A stretch of 64,000 nucleotides of DNA from Pseudonocardia alni (GTDB lineage: Bacteria; Actinomycetota; Actinomycetes; Mycobacteriales; Pseudonocardiaceae): positions 3,906,001-3,970,000 of the forward strand of contig NZ_PHUJ01000003.1 in the NCBI RefSeq assembly GCF_002813375.1, read 5' to 3'. The position numbers and the translations under genes were made by a program. This document shows, in pieces, positions 50,836 to 59,197 of this stretch; position 1 is the first letter of the stretch; every line of letters begins with the position of its first letter. A model generated the notes under the pieces. The model saw nothing but the letters and a program-made list of their open reading frames with translations, searched no databases and was not told the origin of the DNA.

Positions 50836-51750
50836 TCAGCCGCGCAGCGCGGCGATCGCGGCCCGGGCCGCCGCGGCGACCGCGGCCTCCCCGCGCGCCG
50901 TGTCGGCCGGGTCGGCCGGGACGGTGAAGACCGTCAGGACCAGCGGTGCGCCGTCCGGCGGGTACAGCACCCCGGAGTCGTTGCGCTCCCCGAGCGGCCC
51001 GGAGCCGGTCTTGTCGCCGACGGTCCAGCCGGCCGGGACCGCCGCGCGGATCTGCCGGTCGCCGGTGGTGTTCGCCCGCAGCCAGCCGGTCAGCCGGTCG
51101 CGCTGCGCGGGCGGCAGGGCGTCGCCGAGGACCAGGGTGCGCAGCGTGGAGGCCAGCGCGGCCGGGGTCGAGGTGTCGCGCTCGCCGTCGCGGTCGTTCA
51201 GCGCGGTCTCGGCCCGGTCGGAACGGGTGACGGTGCCCCCGGTCGTGCGCAGCCACGCGGTCAGCTCGGCGGGGGAGCCGACCTCGCGCAGCAGCAGGTT
51301 GTGCGCGGTGTTGTCCGAGACGGTGACGGCGGCCTCGCACAGCTGTGCCACGGTCATCCCCGCGGCCAGGTTCCGGGTCGTGACGGGCGCGTACTCCAGC
51401 AGGTCGGCGCGCCCGTAGCGGACCGGGCGGTCGAGCAGGCCGGGCTCGGACAGCGAGCGGTGCAGCACGAACCCGGCCATCAGCGCCTTGACCACCGAGC
51501 ACATCAGGAAGCGGTCGCCGTCGCGGTGCCCGGCCGCCGCGCCGGTGCCGGTGTCGAGCACGTGCACCCCGATCGTGCGGGCGTACTCGCGTTCGACGTC
51601 GGCCAGCGCGGGGATCGGTGCGCTCCCGGCGCCCGGGTCCGCCGGGGCGGGTGTCGCGGGTGCGGGCGGAGCCGCCGGTGCGCAGCCGGTCAGCGCGGCG
51701 CCGCCCAGTGCGGCACCGGCCAGGAGCAGGGAACGGCGGGTGATCGTCAT
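50836..51750 (-). CDS. Class A beta-lactamase, Tat lipoprotein
   Basis: A 304-residue beta-lactamase. MTITRRSLLLAGAALGGAAL is a twin-arginine signal ending in the lipobox LTGC (Cys23). All class A motifs are present: S85-V-V-K88 in MCSVVKAL, S145-D-N147, Glu181 in ETALN (the Glu166 equivalent), and K247-T-G249. It should hydrolyse beta-lactams at the outer face of the membrane. The divergent LysR gene, with a CGCGAA-N11-TTCGCG site between, resembles the AmpR-type arrangement of inducible enzymes. Confidence 0.92.
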   Translation of the reverse strand: MTITRRSLLLAGAALGGAALTGCAPAAPPAPATPAPADPGAGSAPIPALADVEREYARTIGVHVLDTGTGAAAGHRDGDRFLMCSVVKALMAGFVLHRSLSEPGLLDRPVRYGRADLLEYAPVTTRNLAAGMTVAQLCEAAVTVSDNTAHNLLLREVGSPAELTAWLRTTGGTVTRSDRAETALNDRDGERDTSTPAALASTLRTLVLGDALPPAQRDRLTGWLRANTTGDRQIRAAVPAGWTVGDKTGSGPLGERNDSGVLYPPDGAPLVLTVFTVPADPADTARGEAAVAAAARAAIAALRG

Positions 51751-51780
51751 GGGCGCACCGTGTCGCATCCGGACCGATAG

Positions 51781-51803
51781 CGCGAATACGATCGTGCTTC
51801 GCG
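51781..51803. promoter_or_regulatory. LysR-type operator CGCGAA-N11-TTCGCG
   Basis: Perfect 6-base arms at 51781-51786 and 51798-51803 are separated by 11 bases. They sit midway in the 83-base gap between the divergent beta-lactamase and LysR genes, fitting the LysR consensus layout. Confidence 0.6.
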
Positions 51804-51833
51804 TGTGATAGCCGATCGATATGGAGCGAGCCG

Positions 51834-52703
51834 GTGGACCTGCTGCGGCACCTGACGTTCTTCGTCGCCGTCGCCGAGGAGCGGCACTTCGGGCGGGCCG
51901 CCGCCCGGCTCGGGATGACGCAGCCGCCGCTGTCCCAGGGTCTGCGACGGCTGGAGGCCCGGCTCGGCACCCCGCTGTTCGACCGCGGACCCGGCGGCGT
52001 CTCCCCGACGGCGGCCGGTCGCGACCTGCTGCCCCGCGCCCGTGCCCTGATCGAGGACGCCGCGGCGCTCGGCCGCGCCGCCGCCCGGCACGCGGAGGCG
52101 GCCCGGGTGCTGCGGCTCGGCGTCGTCGCCGACCTCGGCCCGGCCGCCACCGCCCGGCTGGCGGTCCGCGCCGCCGCCGCGACCGGCCTGCGGGTCGCGC
52201 CCACCGTGGCGACCACCGTCGCGCTGGTCGACGCGGTGTCGGACGGGACGGTGGACGTCGCCGTCGTCGCGCACCCGACGGTGCTGGAGTCGGCGCGGGC
52301 CGGGCCGGTCGTCGCGCTGCCGACCGAGGTCCTGCTGTCCGCCGGCCACCCCGCCGCGGCCGGGCCGGGGCCGGTGGTGCTGCGCACCCTGCGCGGGACG
52401 GCGGCGGCCACGGCGCCGCGGGCGCACGCCCCGGCCGCCCACGACCTGCTGCTCGACACCCTCGACGCCCGCGGGTGCCCGGCCGGCCCGGCCGACGCGG
52501 CGTCCCCGGCGGAGGCACTGGCGCTGGTCGCGACCGGCGCCGCGTTCCTCCTCACCGCCGACCCCGGCCTCGCCGGCGACGGCGTGGTCCGCAGGCCGGT
52601 GGCGGGGGAGCCGGTGCCCTACCGGGTCCGGGTGGTGCACCGCGACGGCGTCCCGGACGGCCTGGTCGGGGCGCTCGCCGACGCGCTGCGGGAGGGCGCG
52701 TGA
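51834..52703 (+). CDS. LysR-family regulator of the beta-lactamase genes
   Basis: A 289-residue LysR protein. The HTH is at about residues 18-40 (FGRAAARLGMTQPPLSQGLR) with RLEARLGTPLFDRGPGGVSP following. The C-terminal co-inducer domain is rather Ala-rich. The position opposite a class A beta-lactamase and overlapping (GTGA) a second serine-hydrolase gene suggests AmpR-like control of both. GTG start at 51834. Confidence 0.87.
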   Translation: MDLLRHLTFFVAVAEERHFGRAAARLGMTQPPLSQGLRRLEARLGTPLFDRGPGGVSPTAAGRDLLPRARALIEDAAALGRAAARHAEAARVLRLGVVADLGPAATARLAVRAAAATGLRVAPTVATTVALVDAVSDGTVDVAVVAHPTVLESARAGPVVALPTEVLLSAGHPAAAGPGPVVLRTLRGTAAATAPRAHAPAAHDLLLDTLDARGCPAGPADAASPAEALALVATGAAFLLTADPGLAGDGVVRRPVAGEPVPYRVRVVHRDGVPDGLVGALADALREGA

Positions 52704-53599
52704 CCCCGGCCGCCGAGGTCCGCGCGGTGTTCCGCGACGCCGGGGTGCGCGGCTGGCTGCACGCCCGCCCGGTCACCGGCGACGGGACCCGCCCGACGGC
52801 GCGCGAGGTCGGCGTCGGCGCGCACGTGCCGGTCGTGATGGCCTCGGTCTACAAGGTGTTCGTGCTGGTCGCGTACTGCCGGGCGGTCGACGCCGGCACG
52901 GTCGACCCGCGGGAGCCCGTCGTCGTCCCGGTGCGGCGCACGCCCGGGATCACCGGGATCTCCGCGCTGGCCGACCCGGTGACGATGAGCTGGCGGGACC
53001 TGGTCACCTCGATGGTGACGGCCTCGGACAACGCCGCGGCCGACGTCGTCCACACCCGGGTGGGGCGCGACCGGGTGGCCGCGCTGCCCGCCGAGCTGGG
53101 GCTCACCGGCACCAGGATCCGGGGCGGCACCGACGACGTGTTCGCCGACCTGCTCGCCGACACCGGGACCGACGACGTCGCCGCGGCCTTCGCGGTGCTC
53201 GCCGACAACGACGTGCCGGTACGGACCCGTGCACTCAGCCCGGTCTACGGCTCCTCCACCACGGCGGCGGACACCACCGCGCTGCTCGGCATGCTCTGGC
53301 GCGGCGAGCTCGCCTCGGACGGGTCCACCGCCTTCGCCCGCCGGGTGCTCGGAGCCCAGATCTGGCCGCACCGGCTGCGCGCCGGGTTCCCCGCGGCCGC
53401 GCGGGTGGCGGGCAAGACCGGCACGGTCGGCGCGGTCCGCAACGACGTCGGCGTGGTGACCTACCCGGGGGAGCACCCGGTCGCCGTCGCCGTCTACACC
53501 CACGCCGCGCGCAGCGATGCCGCCGTCCCGCGGGCGGACGCGGCGATCGGGGCCGCCGCGCGGGTCGCGGTGCACGCGCTGCGCGCCCCCGCCCTCTGA
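52700..53599 (+). CDS. Class A beta-lactamase-like serine hydrolase lacking the Glu166 motif
   Basis: A 299-residue penicillin-recognising protein. Active-site motifs are S49-V-Y-K52 (MASVYKVFV), S109-D-N111 and K239-T-G241. The omega-loop E-x-x-L-N, which deacylates the enzyme in class A, is not found between SDN and KTG. It also lacks an export signal, unlike its neighbour. It may be a slow or altered hydrolase, a penicillin-binding sensor, or act on other substrates. Start GTG overlaps the LysR stop. Confidence 0.8.
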   Translation: MTPAAEVRAVFRDAGVRGWLHARPVTGDGTRPTAREVGVGAHVPVVMASVYKVFVLVAYCRAVDAGTVDPREPVVVPVRRTPGITGISALADPVTMSWRDLVTSMVTASDNAAADVVHTRVGRDRVAALPAELGLTGTRIRGGTDDVFADLLADTGTDDVAAAFAVLADNDVPVRTRALSPVYGSSTTAADTTALLGMLWRGELASDGSTAFARRVLGAQIWPHRLRAGFPAAARVAGKTGTVGAVRNDVGVVTYPGEHPVAVAVYTHAARSDAAVPRADAAIGAAARVAVHALRAPAL

Positions 53600-53605
53600 C
53601 CCCGG

Positions 53606-54835
53606 TCAGCCGACCGGCAGCCACTCCCGCGCCGCCGCGACCAGCGCCGCGACGCCGACCGACAGCGTCGGCTCGACCACCGGCGCGTAGCGGGGGGAGT
53701 GGTTCGACGGCAGCGACGCGGTCCGCTCCCGGATCTCCGCGACGGTGCCCGCGCCCTCGAACGCGGCCGGGTCGGCGCCGCCGAGCAGCCAGTACACGCA
53801 CGGCACCCCGGCGGCGACGGCGAACCGGCCCACGTCCTCGCTACCGGTGACCGGCCCCGGGTCGACGACCGGGAGCGGGGTGACCGCGGCCAGTGCGGCC
53901 CGGGTGCGCTCGGCGGCGTCGGCGTCGTTGACGACCGGTGGGAAGGACTCCAGCAGCCGGATCTCGGGGTCGGTCGGCGCCCCCGAGGCCGCGGCCTCGC
54001 CACGCACGGTGCGCTCGATCCCGGCGAGCACCCGGTCCCGGACGCCGGGGGTGTAGGACCGCACGGTCAGGCCCAGCTCGGCGGAGTCGGGGATGACGTT
54101 CTCCTTCGTGCCCGCCCGCAGCATGCCGACGCTGAGCACAGCGGTCTCGGTCGCGGCCACCTCCCGCGGCACGACGGTGTGCAGGCGCAGCACCGTCGCG
54201 GCGGCGAGCAGCACCGGGTCGACCGTCGTCTCCGGGCGCGAGCCGTGCCCGCCGGAGCCGTGCAGGGTCACCCGCACGGTGTCGCTGCCCGCGAACGCCG
54301 GGCCGGCGGCGAGGGCCAGCAGCCCCGCGGGCAGCGGCGCGACGTGCTGGCCCAGCACGACGTCGGGGGTGCCGAAGCGGGCGAACAGACCGTCGTCGAG
54401 CATCGCGTCGGCGCCGGCGCCGAACTCCTCGGCGGGCTGGAACACCACCAGCAGCGTGCCCCGCCAGCTGTCGCGGGCGGCGGCCAGCTCGGCGGCGGCG
54501 CCCACCAGACAGGTGACGTGCATGTCGTGCCCGCAGGCGTGGGCGACGGCGGTCTCCTCCCCGTCGCGGCCGACGGCGCGGACGGCGCTGGCGTAGTCCA
54601 GGCCGGTGTCCTCGGCGACCGGCAGCGCGTCCATGTCGGCCCGCAGCAGCGCGGTCGGGCCGTCGCCGTTGCGGAGGACCCCGACCACACCGGTGCGTCC
54701 GACCCCCTCGGCGACGTCGTAGCCGGCGTCGCGCAACCGGGCCGCGGCGATGCCCGCGGTGCGGGTCTCGGCGAAGGACAGCTCCGGGTGACGGTGCAGG
54801 TCGCGGTACAGGTCGGCGAGTTCGGCGCTGCTCAC
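53606..54835 (-). CDS. M20-family amidohydrolase (aminoacylase/hippurate hydrolase type)
   Basis: A 409-residue metallopeptidase. Metal and catalytic segments: LLRADMDALPV, HACGHDMHV, VVFQPAEEFGAGA and GQHVAPLPAG. The dimerisation/lid domain lies at about 185-300. Such enzymes deacylate N-acyl amino acids or related amides in the cytosol. Substrate not predictable. Convergent with the beta-lactamase-like gene. Confidence 0.88.
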   Translation of the reverse strand: MSSAELADLYRDLHRHPELSFAETRTAGIAAARLRDAGYDVAEGVGRTGVVGVLRNGDGPTALLRADMDALPVAEDTGLDYASAVRAVGRDGEETAVAHACGHDMHVTCLVGAAAELAAARDSWRGTLLVVFQPAEEFGAGADAMLDDGLFARFGTPDVVLGQHVAPLPAGLLALAAGPAFAGSDTVRVTLHGSGGHGSRPETTVDPVLLAAATVLRLHTVVPREVAATETAVLSVGMLRAGTKENVIPDSAELGLTVRSYTPGVRDRVLAGIERTVRGEAAASGAPTDPEIRLLESFPPVVNDADAAERTRAALAAVTPLPVVDPGPVTGSEDVGRFAVAAGVPCVYWLLGGADPAAFEGAGTVAEIRERTASLPSNHSPRYAPVVEPTLSVGVAALVAAAREWLPVG

Positions 54836-54951
54836 CCGAGTGAACCTAGGCGGCGGGCACCGAAGGCGGCTGGGCCGGACGAGTTCCCTCCGATGCCGTC
54901 ACACGGACCGGTGAATCCGCCATCCCGGGGACAACCACAGGACCGGTCGAG

Positions 54952-54981
54952 TTAACCCCTTGTTCAAGGGCGCCCTATCAT
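54952..54981 (+). promoter_or_regulatory. Possible promoter of the kinase-fold gene
   Basis: TTAACC (54952-54957) and TATCAT (54976-54981) are spaced 18 bases apart. The inverted repeat CCCTTG-TT-CAAGGG (54957-54970) lies in the spacer and could be an operator. This argues against a TTG start at 54960. Confidence 0.4.
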
Positions 54982-55013
54982 TCGCTCATGGCGCAACCTT
55001 TCGGGCCGAGCCG

Positions 55014-56207
55014 GTGACTCTCGAGGAGACTCGGCGCGGCGCACCTGCCGCGGCCGACCGCTGGCGCGGTCTGGCCGTGTTCGTCGTGCGGTCGGCGGCG
55101 GCGCCCCTGCTCGACGAGGCCGTCGCCGGTGTCGCCCGTGGGCTGGAGATCCTCGACGTCGTCGTCCTGGACGACGCGCAGGTCGCCCGGGTCCGCGGCA
55201 CGTTGCCCGCGCCGGCGTCGCGCCCGGTCCCGTCCGGTGCGCCGTACGCCCTGATCGTCGCCTGCGACGTCGTCGCCCCGGTCGGGACGTCGGGCGTGCA
55301 GGCGGTCGCCGACCGGGTCGCCGCCGTCCTGGACTACACCGACAAGCGGGTCCTGCGCCGCGTCCCGCCGCGGGAGCACTACCTGCCGGTGCAGGCATCG
55401 TCGTCGCCGGAGCGCGCCCTCGCCCTGCTCGACGCGCTCGGCGATCCGGGGATCCTGCACCGCATCGCCGGACCGGTCGAGGACCTCGGCCGCCGGTGCG
55501 CGATGCCCTTCCCGGTCGTGCGGATGCTCGGCGGCACCTCGCCCGGGTTCCGCGCCCGCGTGGCGCTGGTCCACCACCCGGTGCACGGCCCGTCGGTGTG
55601 CAAGGTGTTCCGGCCCGGGGCGCACGAGGCCTACGGCCGCGAGCTGCGGGCCCGCCTCGACCTCGGCGACCTGCCCGAGGTCCCGGAGCTGCTCGAGCAC
55701 GGCCCGAACTGGCTGCTCACCCCGTTCTACGGCGACACCGGACGGCACATCGTGCGCCGGCTGCCCGGCGAGCTCGCCCAGCTGCGCCCGGAGGTCGTGC
55801 GGACGCTGCTGCGGTTCTGCCGCGACCTGCACGAGCGCGGCCGCTTCGTGCTCGACCTGTCCCCGCACAACCTCGTGTGGGACGAGCGGGCCGGGCTCAA
55901 GGTCCTCGACCTGGAGTTCGTCCTCGAGTACCCGGGCGAGCCGCCGGCGTGGTCGGACTGCTGGAGCCTGCGTGGCGTGCCGCCTGCCTACCGGGCGTCG
56001 GTCGAGGGGCTGCCCGACCTGGTGCTGACCCGTGGCGTCGGCAACTCGGTGTTCCACCCGGCGATCTCCGGGATGCGCCGCGCCCGGCTGCTCGCCGAGC
56101 CGCGCCGGGGCGAGGCCGCGCACAGCGGGGCCACCCAGCTCGCCTGGTTCAGCGCCCTCGGTACCGTCGGGCGGTTGCATCCCGCACTCCGCGGGAAGCG
56201 GCACTGA
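55014..56207 (+). CDS. Protein-kinase-like-fold protein beside a flippase gene
   Basis: About 397 residues. The C-terminal two-thirds resembles an aminoglycoside-phosphotransferase/lipopolysaccharide-kinase fold: SVCKVFRPGAHEAYGREL (candidate ATP lysine), RDLHERGRFVLDLSPHNLVW (catalytic loop with Asp and Asn) and KVLDLEFVLEY (metal Asp in place of DFG). The N-terminal 130 residues are unassigned. GTG 55014 is preferred. Lying just upstream of a polysaccharide flippase, it may phosphorylate a glycan or lipid-linked sugar. Activity is inferred from motifs only. Confidence 0.6.
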   Translation: MTLEETRRGAPAAADRWRGLAVFVVRSAAAPLLDEAVAGVARGLEILDVVVLDDAQVARVRGTLPAPASRPVPSGAPYALIVACDVVAPVGTSGVQAVADRVAAVLDYTDKRVLRRVPPREHYLPVQASSSPERALALLDALGDPGILHRIAGPVEDLGRRCAMPFPVVRMLGGTSPGFRARVALVHHPVHGPSVCKVFRPGAHEAYGRELRARLDLGDLPEVPELLEHGPNWLLTPFYGDTGRHIVRRLPGELAQLRPEVVRTLLRFCRDLHERGRFVLDLSPHNLVWDERAGLKVLDLEFVLEYPGEPPAWSDCWSLRGVPPAYRASVEGLPDLVLTRGVGNSVFHPAISGMRRARLLAEPRRGEAAHSGATQLAWFSALGTVGRLHPALRGKRH

Positions 56208-56256
56208 CGGCGCGCCCCCCGACGCGCCGACCCGCCCCGACGACCGGAGGACCCGC

Positions 56257-58026
56257 GTGACCGGACCCGGTGGCGATCTGCCCGACGACCCGACCCGGCC
56301 GCTGCGGCCCGTGCCCCCGGTGCCCGCACCGGCCCCCGGCCCGCCGGGTGGGACGGGTCCGTCGGCATCGTCCGGGTCGTCGCTGACCGCGCGGACCGCG
56401 CGCGGGTTCGCGTGGGCGTTCACCGGCACCGTCGGACAGGCGGTGCTGCAGATCGGCGCCACCGTCGCGCTGGCCCGGCTGCTCACCCCGGAGGAGTTCG
56501 GTGCGGCCGCGGCCGCGCTGCTGATCGTCGGGCTGACCCAGCTGGTCACCCAGCTCGGCGTCGCCGCCTCCCTGGTGCACCGCGAGGACCTCGACGACCG
56601 CGACGTGACGGCGGCGTTCTGGTTCTCGGTGCTGGTCGCGGCGGTGTTCGCCGCGGTGCTGGCCCTCGGCTCGCCGGTGATCAGCCCGCTCGTCGGGCTC
56701 CCGGCCGACTCCGCACTGCTGCCGCTGCTGTCGATCGCGCTGCTGTTCGCGGGGGCCTCGGCGACCCCGCTCGGCCTGCTCCAGCGCGACCTGCGGTTCC
56801 GTTCGATGGCGACGGTCGACCTGCTCGCGGCGGGCCCCGCGCTGATCGGGGTCAGTGTCGTCCTGGCCGTGGCCGGGTTCGGCGCCTCCGCGCTCGCGTT
56901 CGGCGAGATCGCCGCCGCCGTCGCCAAGTGCGCGGGCTACCTCGCGCTGACCCGGCCGCGGTTCCGCCCCGAGGGGCCCACCGCGAGCTGGGGCCGGCTG
57001 CGGCCGCTGCTCGGCTACGGCGCCGGGTTCTCCATCGCCCAGCTCGGCAACTGGTTCGCGCTCAACGCCGACAAGCTCGTCGTCGCCAACGCGCTGGGCA
57101 CCGGTCCGCTCGGTGTCTACGGCCGCGCCTACAACCTGCTCTCCGAACCCGCGAACATCATCGGCGGTGCCGCCGACAAGGCACTGTTCCCGGCGATGGC
57201 CCGGGTCCGCGACGACGGCCCCCGCCTACGCGCCGCCTACGTGCGCAGCGCGAGCCTGGTCGCGCTGGTCACGGCCCCGGCCGCGGTGCTGCTCTGCGTG
57301 CTCGCCCCCGAGGTCGTCCGGGTGCTGCTCGGGGCGCAGTGGGACGCCGTCGTGCCGCTGGTGCAGCTGTTCGCGCTGGTCCTGCTGCCGCGCACCTCGT
57401 ACAAGATCAGCACCTCGCTGACCCGGGCCACCGGCGCCGTCTACCGGGCGGCCTGGCGGCAGTGGCTCTACGCCGGCTACGTCGTCGTGCTCACCGTGAC
57501 CGGCGGGCTGCTGTGGGGCCTGGTCGGCGTCGCGGCCGGGGCGTCGCTGGCGATCGTCGTCCACTTCCTGGTGATGCTGCAGTTCTCCGCACGCGTCTCG
57601 CCCGGCCTGATGGGGGCGGTGCTGCGGATGTACGTCAAGCACGTCCCGGCGCTGGTGCTGACCGTGGCCGCGACCTGGGGCGTGGCGGTGCTGGTCCGCC
57701 CGCTCGGGATCGACCTGGTGACCCTGGCCGCCGCGGCCCTGGCCGGCGGGGTCGCGTCGGTCGGCACGCTGGTCGTGCTGCGCGGCCGCTTCGCCGCCGA
57801 GCTGTCGGTGGTGCGGAGCCTGCGCGGGGGCGGCGCGCCGCGCGGGCCGAGGCCGGACCGTCCGGCCCCGTCCGGCCCCGCCGCCCCGGCGGTCTCCGCG
57901 TCCGACGCCGGTCCGGCGGCGCCCGGGGGCCATCGCCGCCTCCCCGACGACGCCACCGTGCAGCTGCCCGCCGTCGGTCGCCGGGATGCGCCCCGCGCCG
58001 TGGGGAACCCGGCCGACCGTCGCTGA
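56257..58026 (+). CDS. Polysaccharide flippase (Wzx/WzxC-type, MOP superfamily)
   Basis: A 589-residue membrane protein. About 50 residues of Pro/Gly-rich cytosolic sequence come first, then 12-14 helices (ARGFAWAFTGTVGQAVLQIG, LLTPEEFGAAAAALLIVG) with LLQRDLRFRSMATVDLLAAG and DKLVVANALGTGPLGVYGRA, typical of lipid-linked oligosaccharide flippases. It ends in a disordered tail of about 80 residues. GGAGG precedes the GTG. It likely exports an undecaprenyl-linked glycan unit; no complete biosynthetic cluster is next to it. Confidence 0.85.
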   Translation: MTGPGGDLPDDPTRPLRPVPPVPAPAPGPPGGTGPSASSGSSLTARTARGFAWAFTGTVGQAVLQIGATVALARLLTPEEFGAAAAALLIVGLTQLVTQLGVAASLVHREDLDDRDVTAAFWFSVLVAAVFAAVLALGSPVISPLVGLPADSALLPLLSIALLFAGASATPLGLLQRDLRFRSMATVDLLAAGPALIGVSVVLAVAGFGASALAFGEIAAAVAKCAGYLALTRPRFRPEGPTASWGRLRPLLGYGAGFSIAQLGNWFALNADKLVVANALGTGPLGVYGRAYNLLSEPANIIGGAADKALFPAMARVRDDGPRLRAAYVRSASLVALVTAPAAVLLCVLAPEVVRVLLGAQWDAVVPLVQLFALVLLPRTSYKISTSLTRATGAVYRAAWRQWLYAGYVVVLTVTGGLLWGLVGVAAGASLAIVVHFLVMLQFSARVSPGLMGAVLRMYVKHVPALVLTVAATWGVAVLVRPLGIDLVTLAAAALAGGVASVGTLVVLRGRFAAELSVVRSLRGGGAPRGPRPDRPAPSGPAAPAVSASDAGPAAPGGHRRLPDDATVQLPAVGRRDAPRAVGNPADRR

Positions 58027-58224
58027 GCCGACGGCCTGCGCCGGAGCGGGGCGGCGTCCGGGACCGCGGCACGCGTGCGCCGCCGCCGCACCGGCCGCGC
58101 CGGCGGAGTGAGGCCGGGCACCCGTCGTCGCGCCGGGTTGTGCCCCGCCCCCCGCCGACGGAAGTCTCGACGGTTCGACCGCGTCCCGGAGATCCCGGGT
58201 CGCGCAGAGGGAACTGAGGTGCTC

Positions 58225-59070
58225 ATGGAGCGCGTAGGCGTCGTCGGCTGCGGTCAGATGGGATCCGGGATCGCGGAGGTCGCGGCACGGGCCGGGTACG
58301 GGGTGCGGGTCGTCGAGACCTCCGCCGCCGCGGTGGAGGCGGGCCGGGCCCGCCTGGAGTCGTCGCTGGCCCGGGCGGAGAAGCGCGGCCGGATCGACTC
58401 CGCCGAGGAGGTTCTGACCCGCCTCGAGGTCGTCGAGGGGCTGGACGCGCTGGCCGACCGGGAGCTCGTCGTCGAGGCGATCGCCGAGGACGAGGCGCTC
58501 AAGACCGGCGTCTTCCGGGAGCTGGACCGGCTCGTCACCGACACCGGCGCGGTGCTGGCGTCGAACACGTCGTCCATCCCGATCATGAAGCTGGCGGTGG
58601 CGACGAAGCGGCCCGAGCAGGTCGTCGGCATCCATTTCTTCAACCCGGTGCCGGTGCTGTCGCTGGTCGAGCTCGTCCCGAGCCTGATGACCTCCGAGGA
58701 CACCCTGGCCCGTGCGCGGAGCTTCGTCTCCGACGGTCTGGGCAAGAAGGCGATCGACTGCCAGGACCGCGCCGGCTTCGTCGTCAACGCGCTGCTGGTG
58801 CCGTTCCTGCTGTCGGCGATCCGGATGATGGAGTCCGGCTTCGCCACCGCCGAGGACATCGACGAGGGACTGGTCCGCGGCTGTGCGCACCCGCAGGGCC
58901 CGCTCGCGCTGTCCGACCTGATCGGCCTGGACACCGTGCAGGCCGTCGCGGAGTCGATGTACGCGGAGTTCAAGGAGCCGCTGTACGCGCCGCCGCCGCT
59001 GCTGGCCCGCATGGTCGACGCCGGCCTGCTCGGCAAGAAGACCGGGCGGGGCTTCCACACCTACGCCTGA
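58225..59070 (+). CDS. 3-hydroxybutyryl-CoA dehydrogenase
   Basis: A 281-residue single-function 3-hydroxyacyl-CoA dehydrogenase (PaaH/Hbd/FadB2 type). The NAD loop is VGVVGCGQMGSGIAEVAA, the catalytic-His segment GIHFFNPVPVLSLVELV, and the C-terminal helical domain ends with GLLGKKTGRGFHTY. It interconverts 3-hydroxybutyryl-CoA and acetoacetyl-CoA. GAGG precedes the ATG at 58225. The 198-base gap before it shows no clear structure. Confidence 0.9.
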   Translation: MERVGVVGCGQMGSGIAEVAARAGYGVRVVETSAAAVEAGRARLESSLARAEKRGRIDSAEEVLTRLEVVEGLDALADRELVVEAIAEDEALKTGVFRELDRLVTDTGAVLASNTSSIPIMKLAVATKRPEQVVGIHFFNPVPVLSLVELVPSLMTSEDTLARARSFVSDGLGKKAIDCQDRAGFVVNALLVPFLLSAIRMMESGFATAEDIDEGLVRGCAHPQGPLALSDLIGLDTVQAVAESMYAEFKEPLYAPPPLLARMVDAGLLGKKTGRGFHTYA

Positions 59071-59197
59071 CCGGGCGTCCCGGGGGGCGCGATTGTGCTC
59101 CCCGGGACAACGTCAGTGCTCCCGGTGCCAAGACCGGCGCGCGGCGGGCGACCAGTCTCGTGGGCGACGCCATCCCACCACGAGGCGAGGAGCACCC

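Noticed and set aside
54960-55013. TTG start for the kinase-fold gene
   Set aside because: It lies inside an inverted repeat and upstream of a -10-like TATCAT, so it would precede the probable transcript start.
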